DNA of 8,903 nucleotides. It comes from Candidatus Latescibacterota bacterium (GTDB taxonomy: Bacteria; Latescibacterota; UBA2968; GCA-2709665). This document shows, in pieces, positions 1-5,740 of this stretch. The position numbers and the translations under genes are program-made. Every line of letters starts with the position of its first letter. Positions within the stretch are counted from its first letter, which is position 1. The notes beneath the pieces were generated by a model. The model ran no database searches and had not been told where the DNA came from. It saw only the letters and a program-made list of their open reading frames with translations. The stretch covers positions 1-8,903 of the forward strand of contig JAAXHE010000095.1 in NCBI GenBank assembly GCA_012271065.1. The letters are read 5' to 3'.

Positions 1-189
1 CAGAATAATTATCTGAAGACCTATATATGCAGAGTGTCAAGGGGAAAAGTAGGAGATTAAGTTTTTATATTAACAAGATGCAAGGAAAAACAGAACATGG
101 TTTAAGGCGGGATTTGCAAAGGAAAATGGAAGGAAACAGCAGGAAATAAATAGTATAAAATGATAAGCGGATGTGGGGCGACGAGTAAC
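1..189. other. AT-rich region without a supported gene
   Basis: This stretch is AT-rich and purine-rich on the + strand, unlike the GC-rich genes that follow. Plus-strand frame 1 is open from the window edge to a TAA at 58-60, so it could be the last 19 codons of a gene lying to the left, but that is too short to support. An in-frame ATG at 160 would extend the GxxExxY protein by ten residues that do not resemble the family, and it lacks a well-placed ribosome binding site. I see no convincing promoter pair. Confidence 0.5.
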
Positions 190-217
190 ATGGATACACA
201 GGATAGACAGGATGAAA
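187..217 (+). repeat. ACAGGAT-type repeat, copy A (start of GxxExxY gene)
   Basis: AACATGGAT is followed by two 9-base units related to ACAGGATAG and then GAAA. It differs from copy B by a single base in 31 (ACACAGG instead of AGACAGG). It lies in the same orientation as copy B and contains the ATG start codon of the GxxExxY gene. Because the unit length is 9, it reads through in frame as D-x-Q-D-R-Q-D. Confidence 0.8.
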
Positions 218-600
218 GGCTGCTGCACGCGAGGCTGACTCGCTCGATTATCGGGTGCGCGTTTGAGGTGGTCAATGAGCTTGGGAGCGGGTTTTTGGAA
301 TCTGTATATGAGAAGGCGATGATGGTTGCTCTATCCGATGCCGGGTTTTCACTTGAGGTCCAAAAGCCCATTGGAGTGCGTTTTCGTGGCAAGCCCGTTG
401 GCGATTTCTACGCGGATATCCTTGTCGAGGGCAAAGTGATCGTGGAACTCAAAGCGGTCAAGGCTCTGGCGCCAGAGCATGAAGCCCAGGTTATCAACTA
501 CTTGAATGCAACCGGCGTTGAGGTTGGACTGCTGATTAACTTCGGGAATCCGAGACTGGAATTTAAACGCTTTACGCGGAGTAAGAATAAACATGGATAG
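190..600 (+). CDS. GxxExxY protein (PD-(D/E)XK nuclease-like fold)
   Basis: This 136-residue protein belongs to the small GxxExxY family, whose cellular role is not established. The name-giving motif is visible as G34-FL-E37-SV-Y40, preceded by the usual LTRSIIGCAFEVVNELGSG stretch. A D76...E86-L-K88 arrangement (YADILVEGKVIVELKAV) matches the D...ExK core of PD-(D/E)XK nucleases, followed by the conserved EAQVINYL (98-105) and GLLINFG (113-119). The family is usually about 125-135 residues, so the protein looks complete. I chose ATG 190 because it gives a normal-length N-terminus. An in-frame ATG at 160 is the alternative. No good Shine-Dalgarno sequence precedes either. Oddly, the first nine codons (MDTQDRQDE) are encoded by one copy of the ACAGGAT repeat, and the final His-Gly-stop comes from a second copy. 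Nuclease activity is inferred from the fold only. Confidence 0.85.
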   Translation: MDTQDRQDERLLHARLTRSIIGCAFEVVNELGSGFLESVYEKAMMVALSDAGFSLEVQKPIGVRFRGKPVGDFYADILVEGKVIVELKAVKALAPEHEAQVINYLNATGVEVGLLINFGNPRLEFKRFTRSKNKHG

Positions 601-620
601 ACAGGATAGACAGGATGAAA
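590..620 (+). repeat. ACAGGAT-type repeat, copy B (stop of GxxExxY gene)
   Basis: This is a direct copy of the repeat at 187-217 with 30 of 31 bases identical. The TAG stop codon of the GxxExxY gene is the GGATAG of this copy. Copies A and B therefore bracket the gene as direct repeats about 400 bases apart. Confidence 0.8.
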
Positions 621-661
621 ACCGGAAATCCTGAAATCCTGTTCATCCTGTCCATCCATGT
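591..661. terminator. Long hairpin between convergent genes, possible bidirectional terminator
   Basis: Copy B (591-616) and inverted copy C (636-661) can pair over 26 positions with three mismatches around a 19-base loop (617-635). The stem overlaps the GxxExxY stop codon and lies about 70 bases beyond the stop of the ceramidase-like gene coming from the other side. It is well placed to end or insulate convergent transcription. There is no long T tract on either side, so intrinsic termination is uncertain. Its main identity may be a repeat element. Confidence 0.4.
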
Positions 662-664
662 GAA
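636..664 (-). repeat. ACAGGAT-type repeat, inverted copy C
   Basis: Read on the minus strand, this starts TTCACATGGATGGACAGG and continues with ATGAACAGGAT. It is an inverted partner of copy B (23 of 26 core bases match) and is identical over 29 bases to copy D at 5473-5501. Confidence 0.8.
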
Positions 665-728
665 GAAACAGCCAAAGGTGAAAAGTGAAAGTCCCTCATG
701 GCTTTCCGGGTCTCGCAAGATGCAGGAC

Positions 729-2036
729 CTATGGGATGTTGAGGGACTGGCGCACGGCGCTGTGGATGCGGTCTTCGGTGTCTGCCACGTAGGGGCCCGT
801 GCGTTTCCAGTATTGCTGGCTGGACCAGACTTCGTAGCCGCCTTCGGGGATCTGGCGTTTGACGGGGATATAGCCGACGATGTCGTTCGTATAGGCCATA
901 ACCAGCACGTTGTCAAAGTGAGGGCCCAGTTCTCTTTTCAGGCGCAGGCCGTGTTCCACGGTCATTTCCGCGGCGAGGGTGACCAGGGCCAGGGTGTTGC
1001 CGAAACGCACGGTTTGAATTTCGAACGGGACGGTGGTGGGGACAGGGGTATTGCTTTCAACGGATTCGAGCAGGTGTTGCGCCCACGCCCGGACAAAGGC
1101 CCGGTTGTCATTCAGGCCGGTTTTTACCAGGTCCATGTCGATGGGTTCGGTTTCCAGGCCGAGGATGGTCTGGTTGACGGAGACCGGACCGGTTACCGGC
1201 CGGAGGGCGTCGGAGGCGACGGTGCGGGCCACGGATTGGCCCAGCCGGACGCCGATGTCCCGGATTTCATCGATGTCCCGGGGTACGAAAACATCCGACG
1301 CGGGGTCGACGGGTTCTGTTTTCTGGTCTCCGGCGCAGCCCTGGAGGAAAAAGGCGGTGACGCCGGGGTGGGTGGCTTCCACGTGGTCATAGGCAAAACA
1401 GACGTAGTCGCCGCCGATGAGGGTGCCGCTGCGGCTGGTGGGATGACACGCATAGCTGAAGAGGACGCTTTGAAGCCCGCCGTCGGGGGATTCGACGACG
1501 AGGACGGGCACGTCGTGGTCGTGGGGCGCTTCGACAGAAGGTTTCCACTCGACGCCGCCTTTGCCGTCGGGCTTTCGGCGGGATACGGCAATGTCGCAGG
1601 TTCCGGTCCCGAAACGGAGACGCGCGGGACGCCGGGTTTCCCAGGCCGCGCCTGCGCAACGGGTGACTTTGTCCACGAGCGCCTCGACGTAGTCCTCGTC
1701 CAGTTCGCCGTGGCGGTGGAGGTCCATGTCCCGGATGCAGGGCCCGCAGTGGGTGTGCGAGCCGCTGAGGATGATGGCGGCGGGTTCGATGCCTGTGGCG
1801 GCGGCGATGCGGGACCGCACCTGGTCCGTGTGTTCGTAGAAGCCGAGGATTTCAGCGCTGACGATGAGCAGAGGGGTTGTGCCGTCGTCTATGGCGATGG
1901 CGTTGGCTTTCAGGGGATGGTACACGGCCGTGGAGGGTTCCTGACGGGCGGCGAATCCAGCCAGATGGATGCCGACCGGCGGCGTGATGTCCGCGCCGCT
2001 GACGCCGATGCGGCAGGTGTTGTTGGACGGTGACAT
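729..2036 (-). CDS. Neutral/alkaline ceramidase-like hydrolase
   Basis: This 435-residue protein resembles the N-terminal catalytic part of neutral/alkaline non-lysosomal ceramidases (Pfam PF04734), zinc amidases that cleave the N-acyl bond of ceramide. Visible family features are the opening IGVSGADITPP (10-20), the zinc-site motif SGSHTHCGP with His94 and His96, a second site FSYACHPT with His198, the glycine-rich LQGCAGDQ (231-238), and Glu357 in LAAEMT. The stretch YTNDIVGYIP followed by EGGYEV (about 382-403) corresponds to the family's tyrosine-bearing segment. It is much shorter than the classical secreted ceramidases (over 600 residues) and has no signal peptide, so it is probably cytoplasmic and may act on another N-acyl or amide substrate. 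ATG 2036 is preceded by a strong AAGGAG with an 8-base spacer. It is the last gene of the four-gene minus-strand operon, 27 bases after the CreD-like gene. Confidence 0.8.
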   Translation of the reverse strand: MSPSNNTCRIGVSGADITPPVGIHLAGFAARQEPSTAVYHPLKANAIAIDDGTTPLLIVSAEILGFYEHTDQVRSRIAAATGIEPAAIILSGSHTHCGPCIRDMDLHRHGELDEDYVEALVDKVTRCAGAAWETRRPARLRFGTGTCDIAVSRRKPDGKGGVEWKPSVEAPHDHDVPVLVVESPDGGLQSVLFSYACHPTSRSGTLIGGDYVCFAYDHVEATHPGVTAFFLQGCAGDQKTEPVDPASDVFVPRDIDEIRDIGVRLGQSVARTVASDALRPVTGPVSVNQTILGLETEPIDMDLVKTGLNDNRAFVRAWAQHLLESVESNTPVPTTVPFEIQTVRFGNTLALVTLAAEMTVEHGLRLKRELGPHFDNVLVMAYTNDIVGYIPVKRQIPEGGYEVWSSQQYWKRTGPYVADTEDRIHSAVRQSLNIP

Positions 2037-2063
2037 ATCAGGTGCTCCTTGTTTCGGTTGGAT

Positions 2064-3284
2064 TTATTCCTTTTTTTGAAATACTGTGTTCCAATCAATA
2101 CGCCCGGTGAATTGCATGGCGGCGAACAGGGTGATGATGCACAACAGGGTAATGGTCAGGCCCGTGTAGCCGGAAAAGAAAAAGGTGTATGAAAACAGTA
2201 CGAGGTAAACGAATTGTCCCAGGCCGATTTCCACGAACGCCAGGCGCGTGCCCAGGACCAGCCGCATATACGAGGTCACGAGAAAAATGGAGACCGCCGA
2301 GGCAAGGACAAAGGCGTAGTGAATGATCATATGGTCAACCAGATAGGCCAGCAACAGGTGGAAACTGAAAAAGGCGGCGCCGATGAAGAAATAGTGCATC
2401 GGGTGCAGATTGAGGCCGCGCACGATGGCAAAGATAGAGAGCAGAAAGAAAAAGAGAAAGAGGGAAATCGGAGCGGCGGAGACGACTTGGCCGACCCAGG
2501 GACCGGGGTTGAGACGGGCCGGCAGGACCATCCCTATGTCAGTACCGGTGAGCAGGTGGTCGTAGTGCCACGTCAGGGTCCAGGCATCGCCATTACGGGT
2601 TTTGACGGTGGGGGACATGCCGTCCTGGGGAAAGTCAATGGCGTCGAAGTCGGTGCGCATCACCAGCTCGAAGTCCGATACCTGGTTGACATGGTGCCCA
2701 AAGCTGTACCGCCACTGGTCCATGCCCTGCGAGCGATAGGACAGGGCGATGGTCTGTTCCTGCCCGGGGGACAGATGGATCGATTGGATGAGATGCCCGT
2801 CGCGAATCGGAAGGTCGGCAACGGGCTGCTCGCCAACGGTTAGCGTGAACGCATCGTACACGGCGCGGGGTGCGGGGAGTTCCAGATCGAAGTGCGTGGT
2901 CAGGCTCTGGTCGGTGGTGTTGCTCAGGGTGTACGAGGCCGCGAATTGGACCTGATAGGTTGCGTACCACAACAGGCCCTTGCGCCGGTGCTCCAGGTGC
3001 AGGTCAACTTCAATGCGACTGGCCTGCATCGTCAGAAAGCGTTTTTCTTCTACTGTGCGCGAGATGGTTTCACCCGTGGCACTGGTTTCGATATGGGTGA
3101 CGCGGTCCAGCCAGTAGATTTGCGGCGCCTGCTGCGTCTGCGCCGTACCCCAGAGGTGCCCCACGGCGCTTTTGAGTTTGTTGTCCTGTTTTGTCGTGCG
3201 GAAGTGGACGGTTTCACTCAAAATAATCCAGCCGACCGTTGTGCAGAGGTAGATAAAGCCAATGGCGGCAATGCGTTGTACCAT
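2064..3284 (-). CDS. CreD-like inner membrane protein
   Basis: This 406-residue membrane protein resembles the CreD (Cet) family, inner-membrane proteins linked in Enterobacteria and Aeromonas to the CreBC two-component system and envelope stress. The order fits CreD: one N-terminal transmembrane helix (about 4-23), a large soluble, probably periplasmic domain (about 25-262), then about five C-terminal helices (about 270-288, 296-316, 321-341, 349-370, 374-391). The segment LNLHPMHYFFIGAAFFSFHLLLAYLVDH (split here only by reading, 291-318) corresponds to the conserved LHPMQYLLVG...L..EH region of CreD. E. coli CreD is about 450 residues, so this one is slightly short. ATG 3284 has GGAG eight bases upstream. 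No creB or creC homologue is present in the window. The family call is good, the function is unknown, and its link to the neighbouring enzymes is unexplained. Confidence 0.75.
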   Translation of the reverse strand: MVQRIAAIGFIYLCTTVGWIILSETVHFRTTKQDNKLKSAVGHLWGTAQTQQAPQIYWLDRVTHIETSATGETISRTVEEKRFLTMQASRIEVDLHLEHRRKGLLWYATYQVQFAASYTLSNTTDQSLTTHFDLELPAPRAVYDAFTLTVGEQPVADLPIRDGHLIQSIHLSPGQEQTIALSYRSQGMDQWRYSFGHHVNQVSDFELVMRTDFDAIDFPQDGMSPTVKTRNGDAWTLTWHYDHLLTGTDIGMVLPARLNPGPWVGQVVSAAPISLFLFFFLLSIFAIVRGLNLHPMHYFFIGAAFFSFHLLLAYLVDHMIIHYAFVLASAVSIFLVTSYMRLVLGTRLAFVEIGLGQFVYLVLFSYTFFFSGYTGLTITLLCIITLFAAMQFTGRIDWNTVFQKKE

Positions 3285-3324
3285 AGCAAGTTCTCCGTTT
3301 GTCAGAGCGGCATCCCTGCCGTGA

Positions 3325-4317
3325 TCAGCTCGTCAGGTTGACCACAATCCTGCCTTTTTGTCCGCCCCGTAAGATGCGTTGTATTTCGGGTTCAAGGGTT
3401 TCCAGCGTGCGTTCCGTAACCAGGCGGTGCAGCGCGTGGATTTTCCAGGGGCCCGCGATTTTTTGCCAGAGGTGGATGCGTTCGGGCATGGGACATTCGG
3501 CGGAGTCGATGCCGTGGAGGCTGACGCCCCTCAGGATGAACGGGTAGACGGTGGTGTTGAGGTCGGCGGAAGCCACGAGGCCGCAGCAGGCGACGAGGCC
3601 GCGGCGCCGTGTGGACTTGAGGGCGGTTGCCAGGATGTTGCCCCCCGCGGTGTCTACGACGCCTGCCCAGCGTTCCTTCAGGAGCGGCCGTCCGTCGGCA
3701 TCGTCGACGGTGTTTCGGTCCACGACTTCGGTCGCGCCCAAGTCGTGGAGGAACTGCGCTTCGTGGGTCTTGCCCGTGGCGGCGACAACCGTGTAACCCA
3801 GCCGGGCGAGGATGGCGACGGCGAGGCTGCCGACGCCGCCGGTGGCGCCGGTGACGAGGATTTCGCCGCGGTCGGGCGCAATGTGTTCCAGTCTGCGTAC
3901 GGACATGGCGGCGGTGAATCCGGCGGTGCCGAAGGCCATGGACTCGCGCAGGGTGAGACCATCGGGCAGGGGGACGGTCCATCCGGCGGGCACGCGGATG
4001 TACTGGCCGAACCCGCCGGGCGTGTTCATGCCCAGGTCGTAGCCGGTGACGATGACCTCGTCGCCGGGTTGGAAGTTGTCGTCCGCGCTTTCTTCCACAA
4101 TACCGGAGGCGTCGATGCCGGGCGTATGCGGATAGTGCCTGGTGACGCCGCGGTGGCCTGTGGCGGAGAGGGCGTCTTTGTAGTTGAGGGAGGCGTAGTG
4201 GACCCTGATCAGGACGTCGCCCGGGGGCAGGTCATCGATGGACCGGTGCTGGACGCGTCGGACATAGGCGTCGTTCTCGTGGTGTACGACCAGCGCTTTG
4301 AAGGTTTTGTGTGACAC
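3325..4317 (-). CDS. YhdH/AcuI-type NADPH-dependent quinone / acryloyl-CoA reductase
   Basis: This 330-residue zinc-free medium-chain dehydrogenase/reductase belongs to the YhdH/YhfP family. Characterised members (AcuI) reduce acryloyl-CoA to propionyl-CoA with NADPH, while others are annotated as quinone oxidoreductases. Features seen are YASLNYKDALSATG (41-54), HYPHTPGIDASG (61-72), the Rossmann NADPH motif GATGGVGS (157-164) and the family-typical FILRGVSLHGIDS (260-272). The length is normal for the family (about 325-330). The start is GTG at 4317, as no upstream or early ATG gives the family N-terminus. The ribosome site is weak (GGAA about ten bases upstream), so translation may depend on coupling to the oxidase gene ending 20 bases earlier. 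Acryloyl-CoA as substrate is inference from the family. Confidence 0.88.
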   Translation of the reverse strand: MSHKTFKALVVHHENDAYVRRVQHRSIDDLPPGDVLIRVHYASLNYKDALSATGHRGVTRHYPHTPGIDASGIVEESADDNFQPGDEVIVTGYDLGMNTPGGFGQYIRVPAGWTVPLPDGLTLRESMAFGTAGFTAAMSVRRLEHIAPDRGEILVTGATGGVGSLAVAILARLGYTVVAATGKTHEAQFLHDLGATEVVDRNTVDDADGRPLLKERWAGVVDTAGGNILATALKSTRRRGLVACCGLVASADLNTTVYPFILRGVSLHGIDSAECPMPERIHLWQKIAGPWKIHALHRLVTERTLETLEPEIQRILRGGQKGRIVVNLTS

Positions 4318-4337
4318 AGGCGGTTCCGTGCGTGATT

Positions 4338-5492
4338 TCAGGACAGGAATCGTGTGATTTGATAGGGGTCGATGTCGGTTGTGAGGTCTTTGTTGAGCAT
4401 GAGGTCGGCGATGAGTTTGCCGCTGTACGGGCCCAGCTGCAGGCCGGTGGGCCCGTGCCCGGTTGCGAGGTAGACGTTCCGGGTGCTGGGGACGGGGCCG
4501 AGTACGGGCAGGAGGTCTTCCGTGCAGGGGCGCAGGCCGACGCGGATTTCACGGATTTCAGCCGCGGCCAGGCCGGGCGCCACCCGGAGCGCTTCGGAGA
4601 GGACCTCCCGGACTCCGGCGGCCGTGGTGCGGGGGGCGAAGCCGGACCCGGTTTCACGCGTGGCGCCGACGACCACCCGGTTGTCCGGCCAGGGTACCAT
4701 GTAGTGGCCGCGAAGGGCGGTGATGATGCACCACGACGAGGTATCGGTGGTAGCGGGCAGGCCCAGGTGGATGATCTGACCGCGCTGGGGTTCTACGGGG
4801 ATGTGAACGTTCAGCTGGCGGCCGAATGCGTGCGACCAGGCGCCGCCGGCGATCGCCACCCTGCCGGCCGGGATGGTCCGGCCGTCCGTGATAACACCGG
4901 TTACGGCGTCGTTCCGGGTGTGCAGGCGTTCAACGCCGGCGTGTTGGACGGCGAGTCCCCGGGCTTCGGCGGCACGGCGCAGGGCGGCTGTGAGGCGTCG
5001 GCCGTCAACGCGGGCGGCCTCGCGGTAGTAGATGGCGCCCTGGACGTCGGCCAGGGCGGGGAAGCGGCTGCGGGCTTCTTCGGATGAGATTTCGTAGAGG
5101 TCCGCGGCAGCGGGTTCGCCGCGGCGGGTACGGCGGTTGAAGATGCGTTGACGGGCAATGGCAAAGGGTTGGCGTTCGTCGTCCGAGACGGCGACGATCA
5201 TCATGCCGCAGGTGGCAAAGCCGGTCTCGCCGTCCTGTTCGGCCCGCAGGTTCTGGATCAGTCCGGGGTAATATTTGACGGCGAGGGAGGCGAGACGCAG
5301 CCACGGGTCCGGGTCGCGGGTGTTGGTGGCGGGGGACAGAATGCCCGCGCCGGCGTCGGTGGCGCGACCCGTGTCTTTCCGGTCGATGAGCAGGGTGCTG
5401 GCGCCACCGCAGACCAGGTGGTAGGCGGTGGACATGCCAACGATGCCGCCGCCGATGACAATGGCGTCGTAGATCCTGTTCATCCTGTCCAT
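4338..5492 (-). CDS. FAD-dependent glycine/D-amino-acid oxidase-like protein (DAO family, ThiO-like)
   Basis: This 384-residue flavoprotein belongs to the DAO family (PF01266), with glycine oxidase ThiO and D-amino-acid dehydrogenase as nearest well-known relatives. The N-terminal dinucleotide-binding motif is YDAIVIGGGIVGMSTAYHL (8-26). Further family features are the acidic end of the second strand at LIDR (35-38), AGAGILSP (47-54), the PQRGQII segment (235-241), VVGATRETGSGF (274-285), the substrate-carboxylate-type GLRPCTEDLLPVLGP (319-333) and the FAD-contacting ATGHGPTGLQLGP (343-355). It would oxidatively deaminate glycine or a small amine to an imine; in thiamine synthesis that product feeds ThiG. 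No thiamine genes are nearby, so ThiO itself is not proven. It is the first gene of the minus-strand operon. The first codons (MDRMNRI) are encoded by repeat copy D. An internal ATG at 5483 is an equally possible start. Confidence 0.82.
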   Translation of the reverse strand: MDRMNRIYDAIVIGGGIVGMSTAYHLVCGGASTLLIDRKDTGRATDAGAGILSPATNTRDPDPWLRLASLAVKYYPGLIQNLRAEQDGETGFATCGMMIVAVSDDERQPFAIARQRIFNRRTRRGEPAAADLYEISSEEARSRFPALADVQGAIYYREAARVDGRRLTAALRRAAEARGLAVQHAGVERLHTRNDAVTGVITDGRTIPAGRVAIAGGAWSHAFGRQLNVHIPVEPQRGQIIHLGLPATTDTSSWCIITALRGHYMVPWPDNRVVVGATRETGSGFAPRTTAAGVREVLSEALRVAPGLAAAEIREIRVGLRPCTEDLLPVLGPVPSTRNVYLATGHGPTGLQLGPYSGKLIADLMLNKDLTTDIDPYQITRFLS

Positions 5493-5501
5493 CCATGTGA
5501 A
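5473..5501 (-). repeat. ACAGGAT-type repeat, copy D (start of oxidase gene)
   Basis: It is identical over 29 bases to copy C (636-664) and lies in the same orientation. It covers the candidate start codons of the oxidase gene on the minus strand (ATG at 5496 out of frame, 5492 and 5483 in frame) and encodes Met-Asp-Arg-Met-Asn-Arg. Confidence 0.85.
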
Positions 5502-5545
5502 TAAAACGGAAGAGGGGCACCGGTGATGAGCGGACAGCTACTTTA

Positions 5546-5574
5546 AACATACGATACACTTCAGGTATTGGCAA
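5546..5574 (-). promoter_or_regulatory. Candidate sigma-70-type promoter for the four-gene operon
   Basis: Read on the minus strand, TTGCCA (5574-5569) and TATGTT (5551-5546) are separated by 17 bases. This would start transcription near 5540, giving a leader of roughly 45-50 bases before the oxidase start. It is a pattern match only, and the organism's promoter consensus is unknown. Confidence 0.35.
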
Positions 5575-5621
5575 TAGAGTTGTTGGAGATTTTCAAGGGG
5601 GGGCGGGTAACGGAGGGACGA

Positions 5622-5666
5622 TGCAGGGGCGGTTGCTGTCGAGGGCGAGACGCCCGTGCCCCCGGG
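5622..5666 (+). repeat. GC-rich palindromic repeat, copy E
   Basis: The stretch begins TGCAGGGGCGGTT and runs directly into TGCTGTCGAGGGCGAGACG and CCCGTG...CCCGGG. The 33 bases at 5634-5666 match 8137-8169 with two differences. The leading GCAGGGGCGGTT also starts the perfect palindrome at 8041. It contains a small hairpin GGGCG-AGA-CGCCC. It is a dispersed intergenic repeat, not coding. Confidence 0.7.
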
Positions 5667-5685
5667 TTTTGGGTCCTGGATGATA

Positions 5686-5710
5686 AAATTGAAAGTAGAA
5701 CTTGCAATTT
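5686..5710. promoter_or_regulatory. Inverted repeat upstream of the ATPase gene
   Basis: AAATTG (5686-5691) and CAATTT (5705-5710) are inverted around 13 bases. The outer part is extended imperfectly by GAAAGT and ACTTTTC further right. It lies 30 bases before the ATPase start in a short AT-rich patch. It could be an operator or a transcript hairpin; the evidence is weak. Confidence 0.3.
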
Positions 5711-5722
5711 GCTCACTTTTCC

Positions 5723-5740
5723 AGTACCTTTGGCGGTACT
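5723..5740. promoter_or_regulatory. Palindrome abutting the ATPase start codon
   Basis: AGTACC-TTTGGC-GGTACT forms perfect six-base arms around a six-base centre and ends at the base immediately before ATG 5741. No ordinary Shine-Dalgarno sequence is visible, so this element occupies the place where one should be. A role as operator for autoregulation or as a hairpin gating translation is inference. Confidence 0.45.

Noticed and set aside
1..60. C-terminal tail of a gene entering from the left (frame 1, 19 codons to TAA)
   Set aside because: It is too short and featureless to distinguish from chance in AT-rich DNA.
187..664. CRISPR array
   Set aside because: The copies are not regularly spaced, one is inverted, and the sequence between A and B is a coding gene, not short unique spacers.
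615..2033. Long plus-strand open frame of 472 codons
   Set aside because: It lies exactly antisense to the ceramidase-like gene, is rich in Gly, Val and Asp as expected from the mirror of a GC-rich gene, and shows no family motifs. The minus-strand frame has a clear family match and a strong ribosome site.
3379..4314. Plus-strand open frame of 311 codons
   Set aside because: It is antisense to the YhdH/AcuI-like gene, which carries clear Rossmann and family motifs. This one is low-complexity Gly/Ala/Val/Asp sequence.
4338..5492. Calling the oxidase thiO outright
   Set aside because: DAO-family members share these motifs, and no thiamine biosynthesis gene is nearby. The substrate cannot be assigned from sequence alone.
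5702..5740. N-terminal extension of the ATPase from TTG 5702
   Set aside because: It would translate the palindrome as STFGGT. The ATG at 5741 gives the usual family N-terminus, so the upstream part is better read as regulatory.
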